The notes under the pieces: generated by a model
Told to the model about the DNA's origin: nothing
The model's input: the letters and a program-made list of their open reading frames with translations, nothing else
The model's database searches: none
Position numbers and translations under genes: made by a program
Source: Brugia malayi
Taxonomy: Eukaryota > Nematoda > Chromadorea > Rhabditida > Onchocercidae
DNA: 64,000 bases
Assembly: GCF_000002995.4 (NCBI RefSeq)
Contig: NW_025062479.1
Location: 13,835,721 to 13,899,720 of the forward strand
Direction of reading: 5' to 3'
Shown: positions 12,401 to 27,400 of the stretch, in pieces
Numbering within the stretch: the first letter of the stretch is position 1
How the letters are laid out: each line of letters begins with the position of its first letter

Positions 12401-15400
12401 AATCGTTATGAATTAGTATGAATTTGCAAATTGTTATGCATCATTACAATTTAAGAGTTCAAGCTAATTGCTATAATAATTCATTCTTCTAATGATTTCT
12501 CTATTTTCAAATGAAATATCACACCTGTTCTTGTCCTTATCTAGAATTAATATTTCTGGTGGAAGTAGAATGTTTAATTTATAGTCGACTCTTGATTCAC
12601 CGGCATCATTCCGGACACGACAACTGTATCTTCCTTCATCAGGTAGATGAGCTCTTAATAATGAAAGTATAAAATTTCAGAAGAATAAGGTATCATTATA
12701 CATATCACACTGAAAGTATGGTACATTCAAAAGATAAGGTAAATCACTCTCGGTAGATTCGCGATGAGAAAGAGAGAGAGATCCTAGAATTTCAAGAGAT
12801 TAAATTTGTAAAATATTTTTGAGAAGAAAAAGAAGAGAAAAAAAAAAGTGGAAGAGAAAAATTCATCAATATCTGAAATTAAAAAATGGCAATGCAAAAC
12901 TGCACTTTTATAATTGTAATGACTGCTTGTTAATTAAATTGTAATTGTTGCTTTAATTCTACTTTTAAAAAAAATGTTTAAAAATTACTGATTAATGTGA
13001 AGTTTACGACTTAGCTGTGATATTGCATATTTCTGACCATCAATTTTCATTGGTTGATTATCTTTTAGCCTGAAATTATCATGATTATTTAAAATTCTTT
13101 TTTTTTTTTTTCACTTCTTAATTCCATTTGATGAATAGTGCTCTCAAAGATCAGTGCAATTTCCATTAGAGAGAATTATTCGATTAAATGTATTCTTTAC
13201 CTATTAATTTATTAATAATTTGATTAGTATATTGTTAACCTGTTTAAATAAATCTTATCTAAATTTTCCTTAATCATAAAAAACATTAGTGTTTTAGTTC
13301 TACTTGTTAATACTGCTAACATCTTAAGGCTTATTTCAATCAAGTAAATGAACAAAAATGAGAATTAGACTTTATAAAATTTAAAACATGCCAAGTTACT
13401 TCACCGGAAAATCTTTTGTCAATTATTGGACAATGAATTACAGTCGAATCATTCCGTATCACTTCAATTATTTTCTTCACTCCTTCAGCTATTGCCGGAA
13501 GAGCTAAATAAAATTTCACTAATTACTGCTTAAATAAGCAAAATCTTAATTTTTTTCTCATTAATTAAATTTAAATTATGACTGTCACATTCTCACATAA
13601 CTTTTCCCAATTTCCAGAAATGTTGGCAATTCCTAATTGAATGGCACCATAAAAGTTTTTTATGGATACATGTTTATACTTTCACTTACTTATGACATCT
13701 ACATCGAAGCTAATTTCCGCTTGGCCAACTTTATTTCGCGCTAAACACACGTAAGATCCACGATGTTCCACACTGGCTTGTGCAATTCTAAGCTGTTGTC
13801 CGTCTGAAAGTGCCTCTACTGAAATTAATTCCAGTGCTGACTTACCATCCTGAAAAGAATCACATATATTAACACAATAATTCATTTAAAGTGTTGCAAA
13901 AACGCACAAGCAAAACAACAAATAAGTAATTCAAATTAACATTTCTCAATTTTAAAGAATTTGTAAAGAATATCACTAATAATGGTTATCAATCATTAAT
14001 ATTCATTACTAATATGTTGATTATCATTAGCACATTAATAATATATCAATTATCAGTGATATATCACCAATATGCCGCTTATCACTAGTACACTGACTAT
14101 CACTGATACACCACTGACATCCTAATGTACTATTAATATCGATTATTTAGAAAAAAAAAATGAAATCACACTTGCTAAATTGCTTTTAACCTTTATCCAA
14201 GTGATTGTTGGATATGGCTCGCCTTCAACTTCACATGGTAAAACCAACGAATTATTTTCAATTACTTTATACAATCCACCTATGCTAGTAATTGTTGGTG
14301 GAGCTGTAAAATCTTTTAAATCTTTACAAATTTTTCAATGATAAATAACAACAATAACAGCAATGACAACAGCAATAGCAATAACAAATATTGATATAAA
14401 TCAAATTCAAATTACAACAGTATTATATTAGATAAAGCTTTTTGGTCAACAAAATTTTGCTAATTTCAAATCATATATCATTAAAAATTCTCCAAAACTT
14501 TTATAATGTTTTAAAATTAATTTACCAATTACTGATAATCTATAATTTTTGCTTGCTTCACCAGCTTTATTACGTGCCACACAACTGTACGTTGCTTGAT
14601 CATCCGATTGAACATCAGAGATAACAAGCTGTCGTCCACTATTTAAAATCTGAAATGCAACTGATTTAAAAACTTTCAAAACCATTAGAAAATATAACAA
14701 GCTGGCAATAAAAGAAAGATAAATTTGACTAGATGTATTTATCATCTATTAAACAAAAACATTTAATTAATTAAAAAAATTTACCACTTCCTTCTCTATT
14801 CAGTAAATATTTGAAACATTGAAATATGTGATACTTTAATAATTATTACCTGTATATCATTATTATTAGGAATCAATGGGATAGAGTTTTTAGTCCATGA
14901 GATATTAACATCGGAAGTGATCATTAATGGGCATTCAAGGCTTATTGGTTGATGTGCAAGTGTTTCAATTAATGCTGTTACATTAGCATTTTCCATTTCT
15001 ATAAAATATTTCGATATATTTAATATGAAAATTTTTAAAAGATAAATTATTTATGTTGCAAAAAATCAACATACCAGGTTTCATAATAACATGCACATTA
15101 AATGTTTTCTCGGCACGACCAGCTTTATTGATAATTCCACAACGATAACTTCCAGCACTATTAGAATTCACTGATAATACTAATGCAGTTCTTTTCTCAT
15201 TTAAAAGCTATAATTAAAATATTAGCTATCGATAAGAGAAGATTAGTATGAGTTAAGTTTATTTGAATTATTTTGATAATCGCATCTATTTAAGTTTATT
15301 TGAATCATTAACAATTTGATCTTATATATTAGACAAATTTTTAGGATTACTATTTCTTTTGTTTTTTTTTTTTTTGAACTGATAATTTGACTTTAAAAAT

Positions 15401-18400
15401 TTTCGCAATAGAATTTTTTTCTTCCGATTAACTTATTTGTCTCCCAATATTTAATTCTTACATTTCATTGTTATGAAGTTTTTATTTTTTATTTTTTAAT
15501 GAGTACATATTCCTGATAAATGAATTAAAAAAATAGACGATATAACAAGATTCATTCACCTGTACACTATCATCAATATTAGCACCATCTTTAAACCAGT
15601 ACATTTCTGGAATGGGGTCTGCTTCAAAATCACATTCAAGTTCTAATGATTCATCTTCCACAATTGAAATATATTCAACTGCCTTACCAATAATACTTGG
15701 AGGAACTGTAAACAAAAAAGAAAAACATTCAATTTTTAATTACGATATGTAAATAATTTCAAAATATGAATTCATAATTACGAATATAATTTTCATCAAT
15801 TTCGAATTATGAGTCACACTTGTAGTCAATCTCAAAATATCATTTCATAAATATGACCATATTTGTAAACAGTTTTAAGACATGAATTTATCATAATTAT
15901 GGGTATATTTCTAATCAATTTCGATTCACCAATTTATAAAAACATGTTCTATTGCTACGTAAAGATTTAGTAAAAAAATTTTTCAAAATATCTACCAATG
16001 ACTGAAACATCAAATTCTCGTGTTGCTTGACCAGCTGGATTTCTTGCTACACAAGTATACATACCTTCAGCTTCTTTTTGAATACCGGCAATTACTAATT
16101 GAGTTTTATCCAATGAAATTTGCATTTTTGCATCATTCGACTATAAAAGAATATAAAAAAGAGATAATGATTCAAAAAAATTTATTCTATTAAATGAAAA
16201 TTTGAATTGATTTAAGTGTAGTTGACGTTTACTTAAATATATCATCACGTTTCAATTACATAATATTTTCAAATATATAAAGAAGTAAGCCAGAATGATA
16301 ATTTAATTTATTAAATGAAAATTCGAGTCCATTTAAGTGTAGTTAATGTTTGCTTAAATGTGTATTACAACAAAGAATTGAAGTAGTTAAAGAAGTTTAA
16401 ATTACAGCTCAAATCTTAATATAATAATATATTAAGTAATATAATAATAAATGTAAGAAAAGGAAATGTCATACTAGCCTATCTTTAATTAATAAAAATA
16501 ATAAAAATTAAATGGCAATGATTTATTCCATTTCTATTGATTTATTTAACCAGAAAAAAAAAAAGAATTTTTTATACAGACCGTTATTGGACGACCATTT
16601 TTAAACCATTCTATATCAACGATATTAATTGGTATGACCAGTGGACACTCTAATGTTATCGCATTTCCTTCGACAACTTCAACTGACGAATAATTATCAG
16701 AATTGATAATTGCTGGAGGAACTATCATCTGAAAGCGAATAAAAAAATGGTTGCATTAAAAATATACAAAATATAACAATAATAGTAACTAATAATAAAA
16801 GCATTTTTAGTAAAAATTATTTTTATAAGTTTTATGATAACACTTCAATATAAATGAAATAATTACTTTTATCAGCCTTAGTGACAATACTTCAATATAA
16901 GCGAAATAAAAATACGATTGGAAATTTCAGAAAAAAAAAAATAAGCACACCTGAACAAGAAATTCACGTGATATATTGCCAGCTTTATTACTTGCAATAC
17001 ATGTATATCTGAAAAAAAAGTGTTAAAATTTTAACATTTATCAATTACCATTCCATTTCAATTCATATTTTTAATTTAGTGATTAAAGACTTATAAAACT
17101 TTTAAAAATTAGATGAAAATTAAATTTGATAAATGTGTTGATCATAAATAATACTAATAATATAAGTTAGTATAATTGATTATTTAGTTCTAAGATTACT
17201 TCGTCATTTAAAATATCTGAACTCTTTGTGAAATTCTGCTCAAATGCGCTAATATTTCTGTAAATAAATAAATAAATAAATTTTTAAACAATTTTTTTTT
17301 TCTATCAAAGTGAAAACCTGAAATTTTGCTTATTAATATTGTTTAAATTTTCCAATAATTCTGTAAAAAAATAGATAAAATTTTCAAATAATTTTTTTTT
17401 CTACTACAAATGTAAAAATGTGAAATTCTGCTTATTACTACTGCTTAAATTTTGTAATATTTCTGCAAAATAATAAATAAATAAATTTTTGAATATTTTT
17501 TCCTCCTACAAATGTGAAAAATTACGTTCAAAATACACCTATGATTAGCATAATCATTATGTTGTACAACTAATTTTTGATTTCGATCACTCATTGAAGT
17601 ATGATTTTCATTTAGCATTTGACCATTATGTAGCCACTGGACATTTGGTAATGGATGACCATCCACATAACATATCAATGATAATGCCATCCCCGATGTC
17701 ACTTGAATGTTTGTTTCGTATTTTTTATCACGAAAAGTTGGTGGTACTATAATAATTAAGCATATAATAAATATATGAAAAAACAAAAAAAAAAAAAAAA
17801 AAACAAAAAAAACAAAAATGAAATAAGGATAAATCGTAATTTAATTTATAAAATGTATTAATTTCAAATATTGTAAATGTTATTAAATAATAAATTCGAA
17901 ATATATTCAGAAACTTCCAAAAACTATAAATGTGATAATGAAACAAATACATAATGCTTGAATGAATAATTTAAAATGAATCATTAATTGTAAATAGATT
18001 AGATTAGTATTTCTATGATCTATTTTATCTCACAGTATGTTATATTTTAAAAATAATTAATTATGAATAGGATAGGACAATCAATATTTCTATTATTAGA
18101 TCAATTCAATATTTCATCCACTAGATCAATCAGTAATGGTTTATCCTATCCTACAATATATTAATTAAATGATATACCTAAAACGTTTAATGCGAAATTT
18201 TTAGTGCTTTCACCGGCGCTATTCCTCGCTCGACACTGATATATGCCCTCATTAAGAATCGTTGCTTCATTAATGTACATGCGGCGTCCATTTAAAACGA
18301 TTTGTGCATTTGTTGGTAACATTTCAAAACCATTCTATAATATGACACAAGTACCAAATGTTTTTTTTTTCCAATAAATAAATACAAAGATTTAATATTT

Positions 18401-21400
18401 GATTCGATTTCCTTTTTTATATCTTACAGCTATGAATTATTAAAGTAAATATTTAAATTTGCTTTTTTTTTTTTTTTTTTCAAAATAAATTTAGTACATT
18501 TATATCTAAAAATTAAGTTTTTAGCATGTTCATGTTTAATTTTTTACACTAAAATTCAATATATTTTATATGTAAAAATTATATACGTTTTTGTTCTAAG
18601 AAGAAATTCATTTTGTTTTTTAATTCTTTTTTAGTTTTTGACTTCAAAATTATGTGATTTATTTAAAGTTAAATTTAAATTATTCATAAAATATTAAAAC
18701 AGAAAAGAAAAGAATTATTTGTTTAATGAATAATTAGCATATATGATTTAAAAATTAAATTTTTAGCATGTTTATATATAATTTTAAGAATATGAGTTTT
18801 TTTTTTTTTTTTTTTAGGCAAAGACAAATAAATAATTGTGTTTACAATTGACTCTTTTGAAAATAATAGCGCTTAATTGGATATAAAGTCGTGTAATTAT
18901 TGTTTACTAACCATAAGCCATGAAATGGTTGATTTGATTCCCTCCTGTTCCACCAAATCACAATTCAATATCACACTTTTTCCACTGATTACTTCCAATG
19001 ATTCATCAGCACCTAACTTTGGCGGAGCTAAAAATAATTTTTAAGAGTACTTTTAATAATTTTAAGAGTTCCAATAAAATAATAAGTTAAATTTTTTGAG
19101 ATTTTTGGCTAATTTCATTAGCTTTTTTATTTGAATTTTTAAAAGCTTTTTTTGGACAAAATTAATGATTCAGTTTCAGTTTAAGTTTTAATTTTTCATT
19201 ACATTACTCTTGATTGACAGGCGTAAGAAAAAAATTAAAATTGTATTTCATATTTCGTTATATAAGTAATAACAAAATATGAGATATGATTATATCCTAT
19301 TTCAATTATCCATAATAATTTCGAGATTTCCATGGAAGTTTAAAAGTTATCCTTTCAATTAACACTCTTATTATTCATTGCAAACTTAAATTAGTTATAT
19401 CATAACTCTAAATGATTGAATTTTTACACAGATACTAAACTAATAGCAAAATTAAATTTTTTGCTTGAATTTGATCCAGTTTATTTTTAGTTTATTTTAT
19501 ATTTTATATCAGTTAGCTTATTTCTTTTTTTTGTGACTATAAGAATTCAGTAAGTGTTAGAATTTTTATTAACTATAATTTAAATTCAAATTGACAATAA
19601 TAATTCTTTCTCATGCATTCATAATTATGACAAATGCGCATTATTGAACATATGTAATTATTTATTAATCATTCTCAAATTTATTTACTATGGTAAACAT
19701 ATAAGTGTTTATAGCGACGTGAAATTGAGGTTAAAAAAAAATTTTCCTTTATAAATATGGTATTTAACTAAAAGTTAATAGTTTTCTGTCAAATATAGAA
19801 ATTTTTCAAGCAAAAGCAAAAAAAAAAAAAAAAATGGCGCAAATGCAAAGAAAGCAAGTTTCGTATTTGTTTTATGTTTTTATGATTATTAAAATTTTAT
19901 TTTTTTCAAATTATTTTTATCAATCAATTTTTGTTCTCCTTTTTCCTCCTTGTAACAAAATAATTAATTGAAAAATTTTCTAATTAATTTGTAATAGATG
20001 TATATATTTTAAAACAAAAAAATTTAACAAAAATATTTGTTATACTATAAAGTACTAATATTTATCTTTGTTTTTCCTTTTTTTTTTTCCTTTTTTTATT
20101 GTAATTTGAGACCAAAAAAAAAAAAAAAAAAAAGAAAAGAAATAAAAGAAAGAAATGAAAGAACGATCAATTTATCAATAAGTACTTCTCATATCTCTAA
20201 GCTAATTTTTCAATAAAGCTTCTTAAGCGAAAATTGTACCAAGCAGTGCTAGCATAATTGTCATTCAAATGATTTTTTTTTTTTTTTTATTCTTTCATTC
20301 TCTTTCTGATAAACCATTAAAGCTATTTGTCATTGGCTATGCTGAAGGTTGGCAAAAATTTTCTATAAAAATTCATCGATTAAAACGAATAAATTTGTTC
20401 AATTTAAAATTTTTTCACTTAGATGGGCAACAAATACTGTTTACTTTTTGTAAACTTCATTTTTTATTTTAATGCCTTGAAATGTTTAAGCTTATCAAAA
20501 TAATATTAAGTAAGATTCTTTTCTCTCTCTCTTTGTCTTTCTTTTTTTCTTCCCCTTAGTTTGTCCAGTCTTAGATATATACATTTACAGCAATTTATGA
20601 AGCAACAACAAATAATTTTTTTAGGAAAACTCTGAATTTTTTTTTAAAAAAAAAATTTTTTTTAAACTTTGAGTAAATTTTAAGATTCTCATCAACATTT
20701 TTTAATAATTAAAGATTAGAAGTGGAAAAAAAGAAACGAAACCATTGAAAGGGAAGCAAAATATTGCTAGTGCAAAGGATTAAAAAAAAAAAAAAACTAA
20801 ACAAAAATTCTAAAAGTCTAAAATTATAAAGATATTAATCAAATCCAGTTTCGCATCCAGAAAATTATTTCGCATATTAAAAAAATAAAAAAAAAATAAA
20901 GAACTGGAAATAGTTATTAGTGCTTAAAATTAAGTGCTAATTGCTAATTACTGTCTTATCAAATAAACAAACACGTTTCTTTCATCCATTAACTTTTGAA
21001 AACTTTTTGTTAGAAATGCTATTTTTTTTTGCTCTTCTTAATTAGCGAGGATGTTATTTCAGAATGATAAATAAATTATTTCCCCAAATGCATCTTGTGC
21101 CAATTAATCGCTATCAATTATTCATATTTATTAAATTTTAACTGAATTAAAAACAACAACTGAAAAAAATAATAAAATTGCAAAGTGTGATGATTTCTTG
21201 CTTTTTTTTGTTATTTTGATATTTTTACAAAACTTTTTAAAATGTTATGCATTGGTTTCTTTTTTGTTGAGACATATGTGCCAAATTTTTTCATTTAATA
21301 CAAATTTAAAACTGAAGATATTTTCCTTCACATAATCAATTCATTCATTTATCATACAACAAAGATTGAATAGATTCAAATATTTCGTTTGATTCAATTC

Positions 21401-24400
21401 AAATATTTTTTAAAATTATCACATCCAATCCTATGACACCAACTAAAGCAGTGACTGATAACATAGTGGCAATGAATCATAAATAGAGCACAAACACTCA
21501 TTTCCTTACTTTTTACTTTCATAGTTCAAAGTTAGAATAAGAGTTACTTTACTTCATTAGAGTTAGAGTTATTTTATTTTACTCTTATATTATTTTACTA
21601 TTATCGCATATAATATCCGATCTTATGATATCATTTATCGCATATTATTTGTGATTTCAAATTTTCATCCATTTTCATCAGTATGCTGTACAATTATTAT
21701 CTCTCCATACATTTACTTTCTTTTCGTTTTTTTAAAAGATAAAATTTCATGTTTCCCATTTATTTACTGTTTTTTTTTTCCTCAAAAACCTAAGTGATTG
21801 AATATTTATTTGTTGTGTTTATCATGAATTTATCAAAATAATAAATCAATCAATTGTTTATTCTAAATTTATTCTAGTCAATAAATTATCCATTTCTTCA
21901 TCTTATCTCCTTTTTTCTAAATTCATCTTTTATAACTCAAATGAGTTAAAGTTTGATAAGTTTTACTACTTAATCCATATTCATTCATCTGACTAATTTT
22001 CTATACATTAGTCTGATTTTATTTTATAAACTATTAATTGTAATCTTATTATTAGCGATCTCTTCAATTTAAAAAAAAAAAAAAGAAATTAATCGCTAAT
22101 AATAAAACTCTAAACATGATCAATTATTTTTTTCATTAAACTTTTCTTTCTTTTTATGCAATTATTTAATTTCTAATTTTTTGATAATTAAAAGGAAAAA
22201 ATAGCTAATAGGTGGTAGTATATTTTTTTTTTTCGAATTTTAAATCAAGTTAATTTGATGCTTTTTTTAGAATTATTGAGAAATAGTACTTTAATACAAA
22301 ATGTTCATGGGGAATTTGATTAAAAATCAAATGCTCTCATTTTTTTTCTTTATCCTCATACGCTCAATTTTTTGTTGACAAAAATTTTTTTCTTGTTATT
22401 GGCAATTGTGCAAAATCAATAATATCAATGACACACAAACGACACATTTCCGTTACTTGAAAAAGTTTTACATTCTTTCATGCGACATATCTATCTATCC
22501 TTTCTTCCTTTTTCTTTTTATGAAGAAAAATAGTAAATTTTTTTTGAAAATGTAACCACTTAAAATTGCGATATAATTTATTCATTAAAGAATATTTACG
22601 AATAAATTTTCACCTAATTTATCTTGGGGTGAAATAAAGATTATGGTAAAATTGAAAAGTGTGATTTTCTTTTTTGATAGTAAATTTAATTTCTGTGTTA
22701 CATTTATATTAGTTGAAATAATCAGTGATATGATATATATTCTAATAAATCAGTTCTAAAAATATTCTAATATATATTCCAAAAAATATTCTAATAAAAT
22801 ATATATTCCAATATATATTCTAATAAATCATATAATTTCATTAAGACTTGTTAATAAGTATTAATAATTATTACCATTATAAAATAAAATTGCTACAACT
22901 TTCTAATTTTTAATTTTTATCTGAACAAAAAAGAAAGAAACATTTGCTTCTAACAAATACAAAATTAAATGTTATAATAAAATAATAATTAAATTTTTAT
23001 TGCAAGTTCTGTATTTCTAATTTCGGTATTTTTTAAATTTTTTTGTAGTAAAACGAATAATATTAAGAGCAAAATGATATTTTCATACATTCTTTTCATC
23101 ATGATATATTTCTTTAAGAATCAATTTAAATGAATAATAAAAAAAGAAACATGGGTAAATTTTATTTTATTTTCAGGCAATTCAATAACTTAATTAAGAA
23201 ATGACAAAATTAAATTTCAAAAGTGGCAAATCTGATGGATTGAATGAGCAACAACAGACAAATGGTAGTGATAATGATAAAGCCACCATAGAGAACTCCG
23301 AAAATAATAAAAGTAATGAGGTATATTATTTGTTATAATATTAGCAATTAAAAAATTGTTGATATTGTTTTCAAATGAGTTATCACAATTAGCTTTATAA
23401 AATCTCTTAGTAAATGTAATAACCTTATTTATTTATTTAGTAAATTTTATAGTTTGCAAATTATTGTTGTTATACAATTTTTATTTACATAGCAATCATT
23501 TACTAATTTTGAAACAATTTAAATTTTGATCATAATATAGTTCAATAAGTATTTCGTTTATATAATAATTGATATGAAGTATTTTTTATCAATACAATTA
23601 TTTGTCTACTACAGTAAATTGCTAATCATTTATATTTTTAACAAATTTTGTTTGATATTATTATTCCAATTATTTATATTATTATTTTTTAAATAACTTA
23701 ACGAACTATAGTATAAATTATATCCTTGAAAAATCACAAAATTTTTTAAGAGAAAATGCGTGTAAAATTTCATTAGCATATTTTGCCTTAATTTTTTTCA
23801 AAATTTTTTGATTCTTTTGGGTCAAATTATTTTAATTTTAACTCATTCATGTAACATATCAAAGTAAAATGTACAAACTTTAAATTTCATTTTTATATTT
23901 TTTATTTTCAATTTCATATTGTTACTTACTATTTTAACTATGAAATGCATTTGTGTTTGATTTATTTTAAAATACTTTCCTTTTTGTTTTTTTCATTTTA
24001 ACAAATCAAAGAGAAATAGAGTAAGAATGATGCGATGGGAAGAAATGTTTGAGGAATTAAATCCCTCAATTCTACCTCATTGAACATTCTTCAATTTTTT
24101 TTCTTTTCCTTTTTTTTGTAATTCTTTTCTTGCATAGATAAATTATTTAGTTACACATTTATGCATTATTTATACAGCTTCTATTTTATTTTATATATTT
24201 TATCAATTTGATTATTTATACTAGTAATTTGCGAATAATTCAACAAATTAAAAATAATATAAATTCATAATCATAAATTTGAAAAGTACAAAAATGATTG
24301 GTTTTCCAAATTTTTAAAAAATAAATTTTAATTATCATTTTTTTTGAAAAAAAAATGTGCAAAATGTTACTATCATATCTTTGCTTTATGTCAATAAATA

Positions 24401-27400
24401 AAGCACTTTTTCTTCATTTCTGAAATTTTATGTGACAGTTTCTCCTTTTTCATTTGTCATATTTTGCTGGAAAAAATTTTTTTACACTTGTTATATTTTA
24501 TTGGCAAAAAAAGGAAAAAAATTAATTGTGGGATAGAAAATTTGAACAGTCTAGCAGAATTGCAAAAGATAACTAATTGTTTCTTTTTTCTTTTTCTTAT
24601 GGCTGTTTTAAAAATAAATCATTCTTCTTCATTCTTCTTCTAATTTTCAGCATTTGTCGCATACCAATGTGACAGTTTAATTTCAAAAAAAAAGTTAAAA
24701 AAAAAAGATTTAAAAAAGGGTCAAAAATATATTAATGCACTTCATTTTTAATTTTCCACGAAAAAAAAAAGACCTGACAGTGAATTAGTCAATGCTATTT
24801 AATTTTTATCATTCATTTACTTATTAAAATTTTTTTCCTCTCTTGGTTATGCGTCCATTTATATAATTTATCATAAAATTTTATACCACATATCATGCAA
24901 TAGAGATAAGTATGAGACCTTTGATAATAACTTATTGTAGAGATAAGTGTGACATCTTTGTTAATAATATGTAATAAGGGTAAGTCTTAATGAAAACAAA
25001 AGATATAACTAAAATTAAGGCTAAAAGAAAAATAAGACTAAATTTTAATGAAAACATGAGATAGGACTAGAAATGAAAATTTTTTTTTTTTAAATTTTTA
25101 TGCAGCAGTCGAAAAAACATTTGGAGGATGTGCTTACTACGCTGGGATTAAATTTGAAACAGGATGACACGGGGACAAATATCGGTTTCAGTTGTATTGG
25201 TATGGATTGGTCATTCATGCTACAAGTTGCTAATGCACAAGCAACATTATCCATTGTATGTTATTTATTTATTTATTTACACTGGAAATTAGAAATTGTT
25301 GAGCAAAAAAAAGGAAAAAGGAATAAAATTAATTTAGGAATAAGTAATTGCAAAAATTTCTGAAGACAAAATGTTAAATTTTAATCTTATTGAAATTATT
25401 AAAGATTTCATATATTATCACAAAAAAAAAAAAAAAAATCATAAATGGATAATTTTTTTAATTTCGCTTATTAAATCGAAATATTTTTTATAATTATTTT
25501 TAGTTATTCGATCAACTTTTAACTTTTTTATTTCTTTAAAAGAAAATTTCAATCAAAAAGAAATTATCAAAATATTTCAATTTCTATCATGAATTTTTTA
25601 CTAATTTCAAGTAAAAAAAAAACAAAAACAAATTGTGTCTAAATTGAAAATGGCCTAGATTCAGCTACTCATAGTATGTTTGACGAGTTCAATGTTTCTA
25701 ACCGGTTATCGTTTCATATCTTCTGCATGGGCAACTTATTTGCTTTCTTGCGCTTATATTGGAATAAGAGCGTAAGTTATTGATATACAAAATTAAAATT
25801 AAATAAGTTAAAACAATAAAGTTTTTCAAATAAAATTCGTCAAAAGCTTATTTATTTCAAAAAAAATTTTTTTTTTTTATTTTCTTTAAATCTATCAAAA
25901 GTTTATTTATTCCAAAAATAAAAAATAAAACAGAATTTTATTTTTCGTTTTTCTTGAAATTTATCAAAATTTATTTATTACTAGAAAAAAAGTACATAAC
26001 TTTTTAATCTTTATTAATCAATAATATAGCGAAAAATATGACAAAATCACTAGCATCTATTAAATTTCACCTGTTTGTAGCATTTTTATTACTAAATGTG
26101 CAAAATATCCATCAAATTAAAATTTATACCAATTTATTATTAGTGAAGAATAATTCGCATTTAGTTGAAATTAATATAAAATTAAATTGTAATTTTAAGC
26201 ATTAATTGATTTCAGTTACTTAAACTTGCAGCACTAATTATTTAATTTTTTGTATATTAATGAAAAATATAAATATAACTATTAGAAAAAGTCATATAAT
26301 TTGATTTATTGAGAAATGAAGCTTCGTCCGTTCCCTTTTTTCCGGCATTTTTCCGCTACTAAATATAAATCTGATAATTAATTAAAATATATCACTTATA
26401 GTGGACGATGGCAAAATTATTCACATGCAATTGCTTATTGTGGGATGTGTACATTCCAGTCATTCGTCTATATGTCAACAATGTGTTGGTTCTTCTATTC
26501 TCTGTACACATTAAATTCGAGCACTCAATCTTATGAATTCAGTATATTTTATTTCCTTTTTTAAAATATTTCTAATTTATTTGTTTCATTTAATAAAAAT
26601 AATCAATTAAATTTGAAGTGAATGTATATATAAATCAAAATACTAAATTTAAACTTTTGACTTTTAATCGGGAAGATGACAACAATGGAGAAGAAAATAG
26701 AAACTTAATATCATCTTCTTTTTTAAATTTTTAGATTTTTTTTTAGAGAATATGGTGGATTATCAAATATTAACCAAAGTTATTATACAATCATTTAATT
26801 TCTCATGACATTTTATATTAAATTTTACGAAAAATAATATAAATACTCGATCATAACCTATCACTGATTCACGGATTACTCCACCATAACTTATCATTTA
26901 TTAAAATAATGAAAAATTTAAACAAAATGCAAAAAAAAAAAAAAAAAAAAAAAACGAGTTAATAACAAAAAAATAATGAAAAAGAGAGAAGATCAGATCA
27001 AATTCAAATTCTAGTTCATAGTGCGACACCAGATGCAGCATTAGTATTTGCTTTGGGTGAGGTTGTCTGTATTATGGGTACCGTTCTTACTGGTATTTTT
27101 GGGCTAATTTGTTGTTGCCGGGGATTTGGACGACTACTTCATGCACAAGAGAAAATGATATTGGTATGAAAATACTATTTTTCTTTTTTTTCTTTTATTC
27201 CAAGGATTAATTTTGCTCACGTTATTTTCATTTAACTTTTTTTTTCTTCCTAACATATAAATTTATTTTTATCATTTTCAGGATTATCAAAATGTTCTCA
27301 TTGGTGCGTATGATAATGCACGTCGACTAAATATTGTTTAAAAAAAAAATTAAACATTTCACACAAGAAACTTTCATATTTGAAAAAAAAAATTCTTAAT

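Noticed and set aside
20269..20472. Plus-strand open frame near 20.3 kb in the large intron
   Set aside because: It starts in a poly-T run, has no acceptor or donor linking it to the nested gene, and no recognisable motif.
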